Source of the DNA: Phocaeicola_A sp045647865
GTDB taxonomy: Bacteria > Bacteroidota > Bacteroidia > Bacteroidales > Bacteroidaceae
Direction of reading: 5' to 3'
DNA: 64,000 bases
Assembly: GCA_045647865.1 (NCBI GenBank)
Contig: JAZRMW010000066.1
Location: forward strand, 41,859-105,858
Shown: one piece after another, positions 34,931 to 44,154 of the stretch
Layout of the letters: every line of letters begins with the position of its first letter
Position numbering within the stretch: position 1 is the first letter of the stretch
Notes under the pieces: generated by a model
What the model was told of the DNA's origin: nothing
What the model saw: only the letters and a program-made list of their open reading frames with translations
Database searches by the model: none
Made by a program: the position numbers and the translations under genes

Positions 34931-37633
34931 TTACTTCAGACGAGCACCTGATACGCTATAAACCTGCCCGCCAACAACGATAACGAACTGGCCGTTGACA
35001 ATCTTCTTCACTGGTTTCAAGACAATAGCCTCGGGAGCAACAATCTCTTCTATACCTGTAGCAAGTTCGTCCTTCATTGAAGCAGACTTTTCGCCTTGGT
35101 TGAAGACATAAATATCGTGAACCGATTGAGAAGAGTTCTTGATAGAAGCAACACGTACGTAAACTTCATCGGTTCCTTCATATGAAACCTCAAACTTCTT
35201 GTAAAGACGCTTAACGGTAGAAGTCTGGAGTGTATCACCAATCTGTTCCCAAGTTGCACCATCCTTAGACACCTGAACAGCCAAACGACCACCAGAGCCT
35301 ACGTTAGCAATGATAGTTACCACATTGAAAGGACCAGCAAACTTCTTGGTTGACTCAATAGCTGCAGATGCCTTGTCGCCTGATGCAACACCTGCAAACT
35401 GAATACAACCGGTAGTACCCAAATTCTCGATGTAATCTTCGGCACGTTCGGGGTTGTAACCATTGCCATCACCAATAGCACCGCCCAGTGAGTTGCCTTG
35501 GTAAACCATCACTTGACCACGAGAAACAAGACGCCAATCGGGGTCATTCACATTAGTAGTAACGGACAAAGGCTTTTCTACAGTTTCATAAACAAAATTT
35601 CCATTTTCATCCATGATAAAATCACCGTTCTCATCAACCAAAGGATCACCAACAGTTTCAAAACTTGTAGCTGCAGACTTACCCCATGAGAAATAGTAGT
35701 TGCTATTTTTCCAAGAATCCATCGGTGCACCATCAAGGGTCAGATTCTCCAATGTATTCCAACCAGCATCTTTCACCTGGAAATGAGCTAATTCATCACG
35801 ACGAATATTATCCACATTCGCAAAAATCTGCTTAGAAGCCAACGGTGACTGAACAAGACCCAATGAATCACTAATGGCAAAAGCATAAATAGTAGTGCTT
35901 GTTGACAAAGTGATAGGCCCATCGTACTTAGTTGATTCGGTCTTCTTCTCTGAACCTGTGAAGTTGTAATAAATATCTATTAATTCAACATCAGTTTCCA
36001 AAGTAACAATTGCATTTTCTGTTCTGCCATTACCTGCATAAGAAATAACAGGCATTTGAGCCTGATGATAAAGAGGAACCTCTACAGAAGCCACTTCGCT
36101 CACCAAATAACCATCGGCCGTAACAATAGCTTTGATTGTAACACCTTCGGTAGTAACTATAATTGGTTCAGTATATACAGAACTTACACCGACAACTGGG
36201 TCAGTACCATCAATGGTATAGTAAATAACAGCATTTCTATTAGTTCCAGAAATAGAGACAATGGTCTCCATGTCCTTATATTCACTTGCAAACGAAGGCG
36301 TCTTGGCCGCTGTTACGTCAGCTTTTGAAGTCAAAGTCTGTGTAAAGAGATTTGAAATCAGGATATTTGTTTCTTCCAAATAATCACCTGCTACGCCATA
36401 ATAAGTATATTGGTTATGTCCTGCATTGTAAACATAAGCAATAACTGAATCAGCGTGTGCAACACGATTTTCCATATCACAAGCTGTGATGAGTTTGTCA
36501 ACGTTTGCCTGAGCAGGCTTCATTGCCACCGGCATCACCTCGCCACTAGTCAGAGCAAACATTACGGTATCCAGATAATAATCTTCAAATCCGACAAAAG
36601 CCCGGTCTGTTGCATCATAAGCCCAACCGAGTTCCATGTCCAATTTAACAGTAGCGCCCAAACCGAGAGCCTCTGCAAGTTGAGGATTAACATTGAAAAC
36701 GGGTTGCCAATAAAGATTTTCCTTCAACAAAGCAACAAGAGCATCATTATCAGCAGACAAAGAAGCATCGAGCACCACTGCATCGAAAGCCTGCAACTCC
36801 TCCTTAGTAGGAAGGTTTGCATCAACATTTACAGCATTCAGCGTCAAGTTTTCAACTCCCTTCACGGCATTGTAAAGAGGAAGTTCCTCTGCTGCTGTTT
36901 CACCTGAATAGAGATAACCGGCAGTATAAGAATTGCCTGTGCCATCGCCTACTTGAATATAGTAGAGGTGGCAGCCGTTGTTGTTACGCAAAGTAATGTC
37001 ATAGGTACCATCTTCATTAGGAGTATCGGTCAAATCGGTGGGTAAATACCATGACTGATCCTGATAAGTTGTAGGATAGGCTACATCATTGCCTTCTTTA
37101 TCCTTCAACTGGGTACCTGTATTTCCACGACCTACAAAGAGTTGCAAACCACGGGCATCAGTCACTTTGTGAGACTCTACACCAATCTTGATTTCAGTAC
37201 CAGGTTTCACATTAGGAATAACAATGTAATTCAAGTTCTTACCACCGAACCAAAGGTATTGAGGACCATTATAAGGACCAAAGCCACTACCGTTCAAAGA
37301 TGTACAATCGCCATAATTTACGGCAATAGCCAAACTACGCCCCTTTGTATGTAAGAACAATAAACCTTCCAGTTCCCTTACAGGAACACCACCAATCATC
37401 AGAGGAGCACCTTCGGCAGAACCATGTGCCGTCACTTCCCAAAAGCAATTTTCCTTAGCGATGTCAGCTGTTGTACCACCTTCTTTTTCAATGTCAGACC
37501 ATTCTGTTCCGCTAGCATTGGCAGCTTTCAGATTGGCAACCGTCTCTGCACTCCAATTGGTAAAATCCCAACGCTGTGCATTCAAGCCTAATGCCATAAG
37601 AATGGCAATAGCTGAGAGGAATAATTTTTTCAT
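34931..37633 (-). CDS. Secreted multidomain protein with chitobiase-type C-terminal domain, paralogue 2
   Basis: 900 aa with a signal peptide ending N-A-Q. An N-terminal beta domain starts R-W-D-F-T-N-W-S. A middle domain follows (A-V-V-L-D-A-S-L-S-A-D-N, then L-K-E-N-L-Y-W-Q-P-V-F-N). At about residue 465 is a CHB_HEX_C-type segment (A-V-I-Y-Y-T-I-D-G-T-D-P-V-V-G), then a second beta segment with I-Y-Y-N-F-T-G-S-E-K. Near the C-terminus is a jelly-roll-like part, ending G-Q-F-V-I-V-V-G-G-Q-V-Y-S-V-S-G-A-R-L-K, a shortened sorting-tail pattern. It is closely related over most of its length to the next upstream gene (37805-40438). Function unknown; binding of polysaccharide at the cell surface is likely. 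Confidence 0.8.
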   Translation of the reverse strand: MKKLFLSAIAILMALGLNAQRWDFTNWSAETVANLKAANASGTEWSDIEKEGGTTADIAKENCFWEVTAHGSAEGAPLMIGGVPVRELEGLLFLHTKGRSLAIAVNYGDCTSLNGSGFGPYNGPQYLWFGGKNLNYIVIPNVKPGTEIKIGVESHKVTDARGLQLFVGRGNTGTQLKDKEGNDVAYPTTYQDQSWYLPTDLTDTPNEDGTYDITLRNNNGCHLYYIQVGDGTGNSYTAGYLYSGETAAEELPLYNAVKGVENLTLNAVNVDANLPTKEELQAFDAVVLDASLSADNDALVALLKENLYWQPVFNVNPQLAEALGLGATVKLDMELGWAYDATDRAFVGFEDYYLDTVMFALTSGEVMPVAMKPAQANVDKLITACDMENRVAHADSVIAYVYNAGHNQYTYYGVAGDYLEETNILISNLFTQTLTSKADVTAAKTPSFASEYKDMETIVSISGTNRNAVIYYTIDGTDPVVGVSSVYTEPIIVTTEGVTIKAIVTADGYLVSEVASVEVPLYHQAQMPVISYAGNGRTENAIVTLETDVELIDIYYNFTGSEKKTESTKYDGPITLSTSTTIYAFAISDSLGLVQSPLASKQIFANVDNIRRDELAHFQVKDAGWNTLENLTLDGAPMDSWKNSNYYFSWGKSAATSFETVGDPLVDENGDFIMDENGNFVYETVEKPLSVTTNVNDPDWRLVSRGQVMVYQGNSLGGAIGDGNGYNPERAEDYIENLGTTGCIQFAGVASGDKASAAIESTKKFAGPFNVVTIIANVGSGGRLAVQVSKDGATWEQIGDTLQTSTVKRLYKKFEVSYEGTDEVYVRVASIKNSSQSVHDIYVFNQGEKSASMKDELATGIEEIVAPEAIVLKPVKKIVNGQFVIVVGGQVYSVSGARLK

Positions 37634-37747
37634 AAGCGTATTTATTAGTTAATAGTTGATAATCTGAGGCAAATTTATATAAAAAAGCAATCTCTTAGAA
37701 AGATTCCACAAACAAAAGGACTGATTATTAACTTTTTTTCATAAGAG

Positions 37748-37781
37748 AAAGGGTTGTACCACGCTTGGCACAACCCTTTTT
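37748..37781. terminator. Hairpin between the two paralogous genes
   Basis: AAAGGGTTGTACCA (37748-37761) pairs with TGGCACAACCCTTT with one mismatch. T5 follows on the plus strand and CTTTCTCTT on the minus strand, so it could partly end transcription after the first paralogue. Confidence 0.6.
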
Positions 37782-37804
37782 CTTTAAACCGACAATGAAG
37801 TCGC

Positions 37805-40438
37805 TTACTTCAGACGAGCACCTGATACGCTGTAAACCTGATCACCGACCACGATAACAAACTGGCCGTTGATAATTTTTTTCACAGGCTTCAAAACGTT
37901 GGCCTCGGGAGCAATAGTTTCCTTGATACTGCTAACAAGTTCATCTCTCATAGCGGCAGACTTCTCGCCGTAGTTAAATACGTAGATGTCATGAACAGCT
38001 TGAGAAGAGTTTTTGATAGAAGCTACACGAACATAAACCTCATCAGTTCCTTCGTAAGCAACCTCAAACTTCTTGTAAAGACGCTTAACAGTTGAAGTCT
38101 GGAGTGTATCACCAATCTGTTCCCAAGTTTCACCATCCTTAGATACCTGAACAGCCAAACGACCACCAGAACCTACGTTAGCAATGATAGATACCACATT
38201 GAAAGGACCTGCAAACTTCTTAGTTGACTCGATAGCACCAGTCGGAGTATCACCAGCAGCTACACCACCAAACTGGATGTCGTGGTTAGTACCCAATTGT
38301 TCCAAATAATCCTCTGCACGTTCGGGATTGTAACCGTCACCATTACCGATGTTGGCCGTCAATGTATTGGTCTGGTAAATCATCACCTGACCACGAGAAA
38401 CCAATCTCCAATCAGGATCATTCACATTAGTTGTTACAGACAAAGGTTTGTCAACTCTGTCATATACAAAATTACCGTTTTCATCCATGATGAATTCACC
38501 ATTTTCGTCCATCTTCGGATCACCAACATTTTCAAAGCTTTCAGCAGCAGACTTACCCCATGAGAAATAATACTTGCTGCCATTTCCCCAAGCAGTCATC
38601 TGCTCACCATCAAGAGTCAAGTTTTCCAAGTTGTCCCAACCTGCACCAGTACCCTTGAAGTGTGCCAACTCGTCACGACGAATCTTTTCAATGTTAGCAC
38701 GAATTTCAGCAGATACCAATTCTGATTGAACGAGTCCCAAAGAATCACTGAAAGCAAACGCTGAAATAGTAGCAGTAACAGGCAATGTGATAGGACCATC
38801 ATACTTGGTTGATTCTATAGTTTTCTCTGAACCGGTAAAGTTGTACCAGATTTCTACACCTTCATCGGGAGAAGAAATTGTAACTACTGCATTTTCTGTC
38901 AATCCATTACCCTCGTAACTAATTACGGGAGCCTTAGCTTGGTGGTAAAGCAACACATCATAAGAGTTTACTTCACTTACCAAATAACCATCGGCAACAG
39001 CAATAGCTTTGATTGTAACACCTTCGCTTGTCACAGAGAGAGGTTCTGTGTAAACATTACCACCGACAACTGGGTCAGTACCGTCGATAGTATAGTAGAT
39101 AACAGCATTCTTATTGAGGCAAGAGATAGAGATTACAGACTCCATTTCCTTGAAATCACCGGCAAAGGCAGGCTTCGGAGCTGCAGTTACTTCGGTCTTA
39201 GAAGCCAAAGTATTTGAGAAAAGGTTAGCAATCAAAGTTTCTGTACCTTCTGCATAAGCACCAGCTGCACCATAATAAGTGTATTGGTTGTGACCAGCAT
39301 TGTAAATGTATGAAATTACAGAATCAGCATATGCGATACGATTTTCCATATCACAAGCTGTAATGAGTTTATCAATATTTGACTGAGCAACCTTCATGGC
39401 AATCGGCATGACAGAACCATCGGTCATGGCAAACATTACGCTATCTACATAGAAATCTACCATGCCTTCGAACACACGGTTCTTGGCATCGTAAGCCCAG
39501 CCAAGTTCCATTTCCATATCAATGGTAGTACCCAAGCCAAGAGCCTCTGCCAATTTACCATTGGCGTTAAATACGGGCTGCCAGTAGAGATTTTCTTTCA
39601 AGAACGCAACCAAAGCCTCATTATCAGCGGGCAGAGAACCATCGAGTACAACGGCATCGAAAGCCACCAATTCTTCCTTAGTAGGAAGAGCTGTATTCAC
39701 GTTAATAGCATTGAGAGTCAAACCTTCAATACCCTTGATTGCATTGTAGAGAGGAAGTTCCTCAGCAGCCGTTTCACCAGCATAGAGATAACCGGCATTG
39801 TAAGAAGCTGCAGCATCACCCTCACCAATAATAATGTAGTAGATGTGGAAGCCTCCGACAGCAGCTGAGAGTTTCAAGGTTGCCTCCTCTGTGTTTGAGT
39901 TGATAAGTTCTACATCAACAACAACAGCTTCTGCTTTGCTTGTAAAACTTGTGTTACCTTCAGCATCAGCAAAACCTTCATTCACTTTAAAACCTCGAGC
40001 TTGATCAGCAGAGTGTGAACAATAACCAATCTTTACGTTCTCACCAGCAGGAACTTTGAAAGAAATGTAGTCCTCCTTGTTCTTACCATTGATCCAAAGA
40101 CAAGCCAAATCGGGAAAAGATGTGTTCTTGCTGAAACCATCGTAAATCTGTACGTGAGCAGCCTTCTTCATGGCACCCAATTCCAAACCTTCCAATTCAG
40201 GAACAGGAATATCCTCACCATTGTAGGTCATAACTGCTTTCAGTTCATCAAAACTAGCCGTATTTTGGAAACCTGTTCCCTGCACAGTCCAATGCTTGGT
40301 ATCCTGTGCCATAATCTCAAGGGTTGAAGCGCTCCATCCCTTTCTGAAATCCCATGTGCGGCGATAGCCATCACCTGCACCAAACGCTGACAATGCACAA
40401 AGCACTGCAAGCGAAATCAAAGTAAAATACTTCTTCAT
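37805..40438 (-). CDS. Secreted multidomain protein with chitobiase-type C-terminal domain, paralogue 1
   Basis: 877 aa with a signal peptide ending A-F-G. It has the same domain order as the 900-aa neighbour: N-terminal beta domain (R-R-T-W-D-F-R-K-G-W-S), a middle domain with G-E-T-A-A-E-E-L-P-L-Y-N-A and L-P-T-K-E-E-L, the segment A-V-I-Y-Y-T-I-D-G-T-D-P-V-V-G, then a C-terminal jelly-roll (V-S-I-I-A-N-V-G-S-G-G-R-L-A-V-Q-V-S-K-D-G) and the Y-S-V-S-G-A-R-L-K end. The N-terminal 200 residues differ most from paralogue 2, while the last 150 are almost identical. It starts 51 bases after the pectate lyase stop, so it is probably in its operon. Confidence 0.8.
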   Translation of the reverse strand: MKKYFTLISLAVLCALSAFGAGDGYRRTWDFRKGWSASTLEIMAQDTKHWTVQGTGFQNTASFDELKAVMTYNGEDIPVPELEGLELGAMKKAAHVQIYDGFSKNTSFPDLACLWINGKNKEDYISFKVPAGENVKIGYCSHSADQARGFKVNEGFADAEGNTSFTSKAEAVVVDVELINSNTEEATLKLSAAVGGFHIYYIIIGEGDAAASYNAGYLYAGETAAEELPLYNAIKGIEGLTLNAINVNTALPTKEELVAFDAVVLDGSLPADNEALVAFLKENLYWQPVFNANGKLAEALGLGTTIDMEMELGWAYDAKNRVFEGMVDFYVDSVMFAMTDGSVMPIAMKVAQSNIDKLITACDMENRIAYADSVISYIYNAGHNQYTYYGAAGAYAEGTETLIANLFSNTLASKTEVTAAPKPAFAGDFKEMESVISISCLNKNAVIYYTIDGTDPVVGGNVYTEPLSVTSEGVTIKAIAVADGYLVSEVNSYDVLLYHQAKAPVISYEGNGLTENAVVTISSPDEGVEIWYNFTGSEKTIESTKYDGPITLPVTATISAFAFSDSLGLVQSELVSAEIRANIEKIRRDELAHFKGTGAGWDNLENLTLDGEQMTAWGNGSKYYFSWGKSAAESFENVGDPKMDENGEFIMDENGNFVYDRVDKPLSVTTNVNDPDWRLVSRGQVMIYQTNTLTANIGNGDGYNPERAEDYLEQLGTNHDIQFGGVAAGDTPTGAIESTKKFAGPFNVVSIIANVGSGGRLAVQVSKDGETWEQIGDTLQTSTVKRLYKKFEVAYEGTDEVYVRVASIKNSSQAVHDIYVFNYGEKSAAMRDELVSSIKETIAPEANVLKPVKKIINGQFVIVVGDQVYSVSGARLK

Positions 40439-40489
40439 TCGTAATTAGTTTAGTTTAAATTGATTAAATATTTAATAGAAATTATATCC

Positions 40490-43400
40490 TTACTTCTTTA
40501 TAATTCGGAAAACCTTGTCATCAGCCTTCACCAGATAGATTCCTGTCGCCAAATCAGTTATACCGATTGTTGATTGCCCTTGTTCCAATGTCACAAGTTT
40601 AACCTGTTCTCCTGAAAGGCTATATACAGCTACTTGAGCTGCAGCAGGAAGCGAAACATTCAATTCGCTTTGTACAACCAAGGGCCATACTGATGGTTTG
40701 TCGTCAGTCGAAGTGTAATCTATGGAAGAGGCTTCCTTCACACGCAAACGTCCCTCAGTAAGCAATTCACTAGTATCCCATTCCAAACCTTCACCAGGAA
40801 CAGCAGGCTCAATGGTAGTGAATCCTTCGCCAGAAACAGTTGTCACTCCACTCATGCTGAAAAGATTAAAGACTGTACCGGCTTTTATATATTCCCAACC
40901 ACTTTCAAAATCAATGTTCAAAGTTGCACCATTGATAGCCATTGCACCTGTCACACTCAATTTACAAGCTGTAACACTTGCTCCTGTAGTAGAAACCTTG
41001 ACGGGGATAGAGACAATTCCACCACTTTCTACCGTCAAACCACCTTTCAGTTTCAAGATGTGAGCAGAGTTTACGATAGTGTCGCCCGATGCTACAATAC
41101 CGCCATTCTTCACTGATACCTTAGCATTCACAGTACCACGGCCAGCCAATGTTCCACCTTTATATACAGATACAGCACCAGTTCCAGAATTGGTCCCGTT
41201 GACAATCAATCGACCACCGGTAATCATGGTCGTTCCACTATACTCATTCTTTCCCGTCAAGCGCCAATCACCGTTACCTTTCTTGACAATAGATACTGTT
41301 CCTGAATAAGCACTGTTCAATCCTGCCGGTAAGTTATTGATAACTCCTTGGAAGGTTTCATCCGTATTAGCATCACCTACAGTCCATGTACACTTAAAGC
41401 CTTTGGTATTCTTGCTTGAGCCACAAAGAGAAGTGCCAGCATCGCCCGACAGACCACCAATTTTGTAATTGCCATTGGTATCCCATCCGGCCATTTTAGC
41501 TTTACCCTTCAACTCTACTACACAATTGGCAAAGGGGTCTTTCCCTTTTTGAATGAGCAACAAGTTCTCACCTTTCGAATTGACACCATTAGCTATCAAA
41601 CGACCAGAGAAGCCACTCCAATCCCCTTCTATATACTCACGCAGATAGGGGATATTATATTGAAGCGTACCTGTACCAGTCACCTTATTTCTAATATAGC
41701 AATTACGGTTAGGACTGAAAGAAGATACAGTTCCCTCTACAACTTCGATTGGAAAACTATATGTTTCATACCCTTCTGTTTCACCTTTGGTTTTCAGTTC
41801 ACCACCAGCCAATACCAACTTAGAAGACTTTCCTAACCCGGCTTTACTAATTTCGGTAGTACTCAAGTAGAGTGTACTTCCTTTCAAAATAGTAGGTCCA
41901 GTATATTGGAAGAAATTGGTAGTATTTACGGTCATCTGTCCGTTTCCGTTCAACGTCAATCCACCAACACCTTCGATATGTCCGTTCATCGTGACAGTAG
42001 CCTTGTTGGAGATATTGAACTCTGTCTGATCGTAAGCCAATGCCTGACGGTTGGTTGCGACAGAACTACCGGTGTAATCCCATACACCACCATCCCATAC
42101 CCAATTTTGGGCAAATTCAGAAGAAGCACCGATGGCACTGGCAGTACCGCCATTAGCCAAAGAATTGAATTCGATAGTACCCTCATGAATGACAGTTTGA
42201 CCTGTATATGTATTCTTTCCGTTCAGAACCAATGTTCCTTCACCGGTTTTGTTCACTGAAGTTGCACCGCTGATGACTCCCGTACCGCTAATGGTTGTTG
42301 TAGAATCTCCATCCACTACAATGGATACAGGTGATACGGTTTCATTCAAAGTTACCTCCACATTATCCAAGGAGTTGAAAAGGACCTTAGAACCATCAGT
42401 ATATACGCCACCCCAATTAGCAGAAGCAAAGTCCCAAGCACCATCACCTGTACTCCAAGTATAGTCGGGGACATATGTATCAATGTCAACCATGTTGACA
42501 GCTACCGGTTTGGTTTTCATCGTAAATTCATCGGAATAATCAGAGTAATTTCCATTTTCATCAAAAGCACGCAGACGAACGGTATAAGCAGTCTCTGCTA
42601 CGAGATCCTTCAATGTATAATTCTCTGCATCTGCCTCCAAACGAGCAATTTCCTTAAAAGAATCACCATCTTTCACTTCTACAGCAATACCAGTCTCTCC
42701 TTCGGTATAATTCAACCATGAGAAATTCAACGACGTTTGAGTAGCAGCCTTCAATTCAAAACAGAAAGGTTTACGCAAATAAAAATCACGGTCAGTAACG
42801 GTAATACCATTAATATAATTCTCGATATTTGCATAACCATTCTCTGCAATAATCATGGCATCATCCTTAGTGGGGTCAGTACCATTAGCAGTTTCCCACG
42901 CATCCGGCATTCCATCATTGTCAGCATCGGCTTTCTTATTTCCAGCCCACAAGTTCCAACCAGTCGGAGCACCAAAAGGAAGACTTGTCTCACGGGAAAT
43001 GAGACCACCTTTCTTACCTAAAGAACGGACTTCGTTCAACACATACCAGTCAGCATAATCTCTATAAGGATAAGATGCACCTACCGTAGGGAGTGACTCG
43101 TCCAAAAGCGTCTTACCCGACACGATGGGCAATTCATACGCTTCCATGGGCGAAGTCATAAATGTAGGACCTCCACTGAACTCACCATTCGGAATCTCAT
43201 AGGGGTCAAAAGTTCCGTCTTTGTCCTTATCCTGCCAGTTATCTGTTGCATAGATATGGAAGTCTGAGTTTGCCCCTCCAAAAGCGTTTCCGCCACCACT
43301 GGGGCCATTGATGAATAGATTTCCTTGAGCATTGGCATAATGTGTACCTTCAGAATCTCCACCCATAATGAAACAACCATTGGCCCAGTTATAAACGATA

Positions 43401-44065
43401 TTATTCACGTACTGGTTCTTACCCTTTATTTTCGCATTACGCGTGCTGTTATCTGCATAAAGATTGCGATAAAGGGTAATGTTGTCAGCTTGAACCAATC
43501 CACCTGCAGAGTGTGTCAAAAGTCCTTGCGAAATAATAGAGTTTTGGATGGTAATATTTCCCAAATCTCCTTTACCATCAGGGCTGATAGAGAAGGTCTC
43601 ATCCCTACCCCACGATACTGAGAGGTGGTCAAATATCATGTTGGTACCATTAGCCACACCTGCAGCATCTTTTCCAGAATCTCCACCTGCTCCCATACGG
43701 AAACGGAGGTAACGGACGATGGTATTGCTTGCTCCTGAGAAGGAAACGCCATTACCATACACAGTGATACCTTCACCTGGAGCTGTCTGCCCTGCCACGT
43801 AAAGATTGTTCTTGAACACCAAACGACTGTTCAGTTTGATGACACCCGCCACATCGAATACCACAATTCGGTTAGGTTGGCTTACAGCATCGCGTAAAGA
43901 ACCTGCACCGTTATCATTCAGATTAGTCACATGATAGACCGTACCCTTACGGCCACCAACCGCATACTTACCAAAGCCTTCGGCTCCAGGGAATGCCAAC
44001 TGCTGGGCTTCAGCCATTGAAAGGCCCGCACCAAGCAGGAGTGTCATTAGTAAAGTTTTCTTCAT
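40490..44065 (-). CDS. Pectate lyase (PL1-type) fused to FnIII, autotransporter-like repeats and sorting tail
   Basis: 1191 aa with a signal peptide ending A-E-A-Q. Residues about 22-420 form a PL1 beta-helix: F-P-G-A-E-G-F-G-K-Y-A-V-G-G-R, G-S-L-R-D-A-V, V-R-Y-L-R-F-R-M-G and I-F-D-H-L-S-V-S-W-G. A D-x-D-N-D-G-M-P-D-A-W-E calcium loop follows, then an FnIII domain (about 435-520). Next come repeats of the autotransporter-associated type (L-V-L-N-G-K-N-T-Y-T-G-Q-T-V-I and W-R-L-T-G-K-N-E-Y-S-G-T-T-M-I). It ends in a type-9-like sorting domain (V-A-V-Y-S-L-S-G-E-Q-V ... G-I-Y-L-V-K). It should cleave polygalacturonate by beta-elimination outside the cell. It is 89 bases downstream of GH105. 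Confidence 0.88.
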   Translation of the reverse strand: MKKTLLMTLLLGAGLSMAEAQQLAFPGAEGFGKYAVGGRKGTVYHVTNLNDNGAGSLRDAVSQPNRIVVFDVAGVIKLNSRLVFKNNLYVAGQTAPGEGITVYGNGVSFSGASNTIVRYLRFRMGAGGDSGKDAAGVANGTNMIFDHLSVSWGRDETFSISPDGKGDLGNITIQNSIISQGLLTHSAGGLVQADNITLYRNLYADNSTRNAKIKGKNQYVNNIVYNWANGCFIMGGDSEGTHYANAQGNLFINGPSGGGNAFGGANSDFHIYATDNWQDKDKDGTFDPYEIPNGEFSGGPTFMTSPMEAYELPIVSGKTLLDESLPTVGASYPYRDYADWYVLNEVRSLGKKGGLISRETSLPFGAPTGWNLWAGNKKADADNDGMPDAWETANGTDPTKDDAMIIAENGYANIENYINGITVTDRDFYLRKPFCFELKAATQTSLNFSWLNYTEGETGIAVEVKDGDSFKEIARLEADAENYTLKDLVAETAYTVRLRAFDENGNYSDYSDEFTMKTKPVAVNMVDIDTYVPDYTWSTGDGAWDFASANWGGVYTDGSKVLFNSLDNVEVTLNETVSPVSIVVDGDSTTTISGTGVISGATSVNKTGEGTLVLNGKNTYTGQTVIHEGTIEFNSLANGGTASAIGASSEFAQNWVWDGGVWDYTGSSVATNRQALAYDQTEFNISNKATVTMNGHIEGVGGLTLNGNGQMTVNTTNFFQYTGPTILKGSTLYLSTTEISKAGLGKSSKLVLAGGELKTKGETEGYETYSFPIEVVEGTVSSFSPNRNCYIRNKVTGTGTLQYNIPYLREYIEGDWSGFSGRLIANGVNSKGENLLLIQKGKDPFANCVVELKGKAKMAGWDTNGNYKIGGLSGDAGTSLCGSSKNTKGFKCTWTVGDANTDETFQGVINNLPAGLNSAYSGTVSIVKKGNGDWRLTGKNEYSGTTMITGGRLIVNGTNSGTGAVSVYKGGTLAGRGTVNAKVSVKNGGIVASGDTIVNSAHILKLKGGLTVESGGIVSIPVKVSTTGASVTACKLSVTGAMAINGATLNIDFESGWEYIKAGTVFNLFSMSGVTTVSGEGFTTIEPAVPGEGLEWDTSELLTEGRLRVKEASSIDYTSTDDKPSVWPLVVQSELNVSLPAAAQVAVYSLSGEQVKLVTLEQGQSTIGITDLATGIYLVKADDKVFRIIKK

Positions 44066-44154
44066 ATTGTAGATGTTTTTTTTGTAATTTTACTTAATCT
44101 TGAATTTATAATTTTATAGTAATTATAGTGGCTATAGTAATTATTGTGACTACA

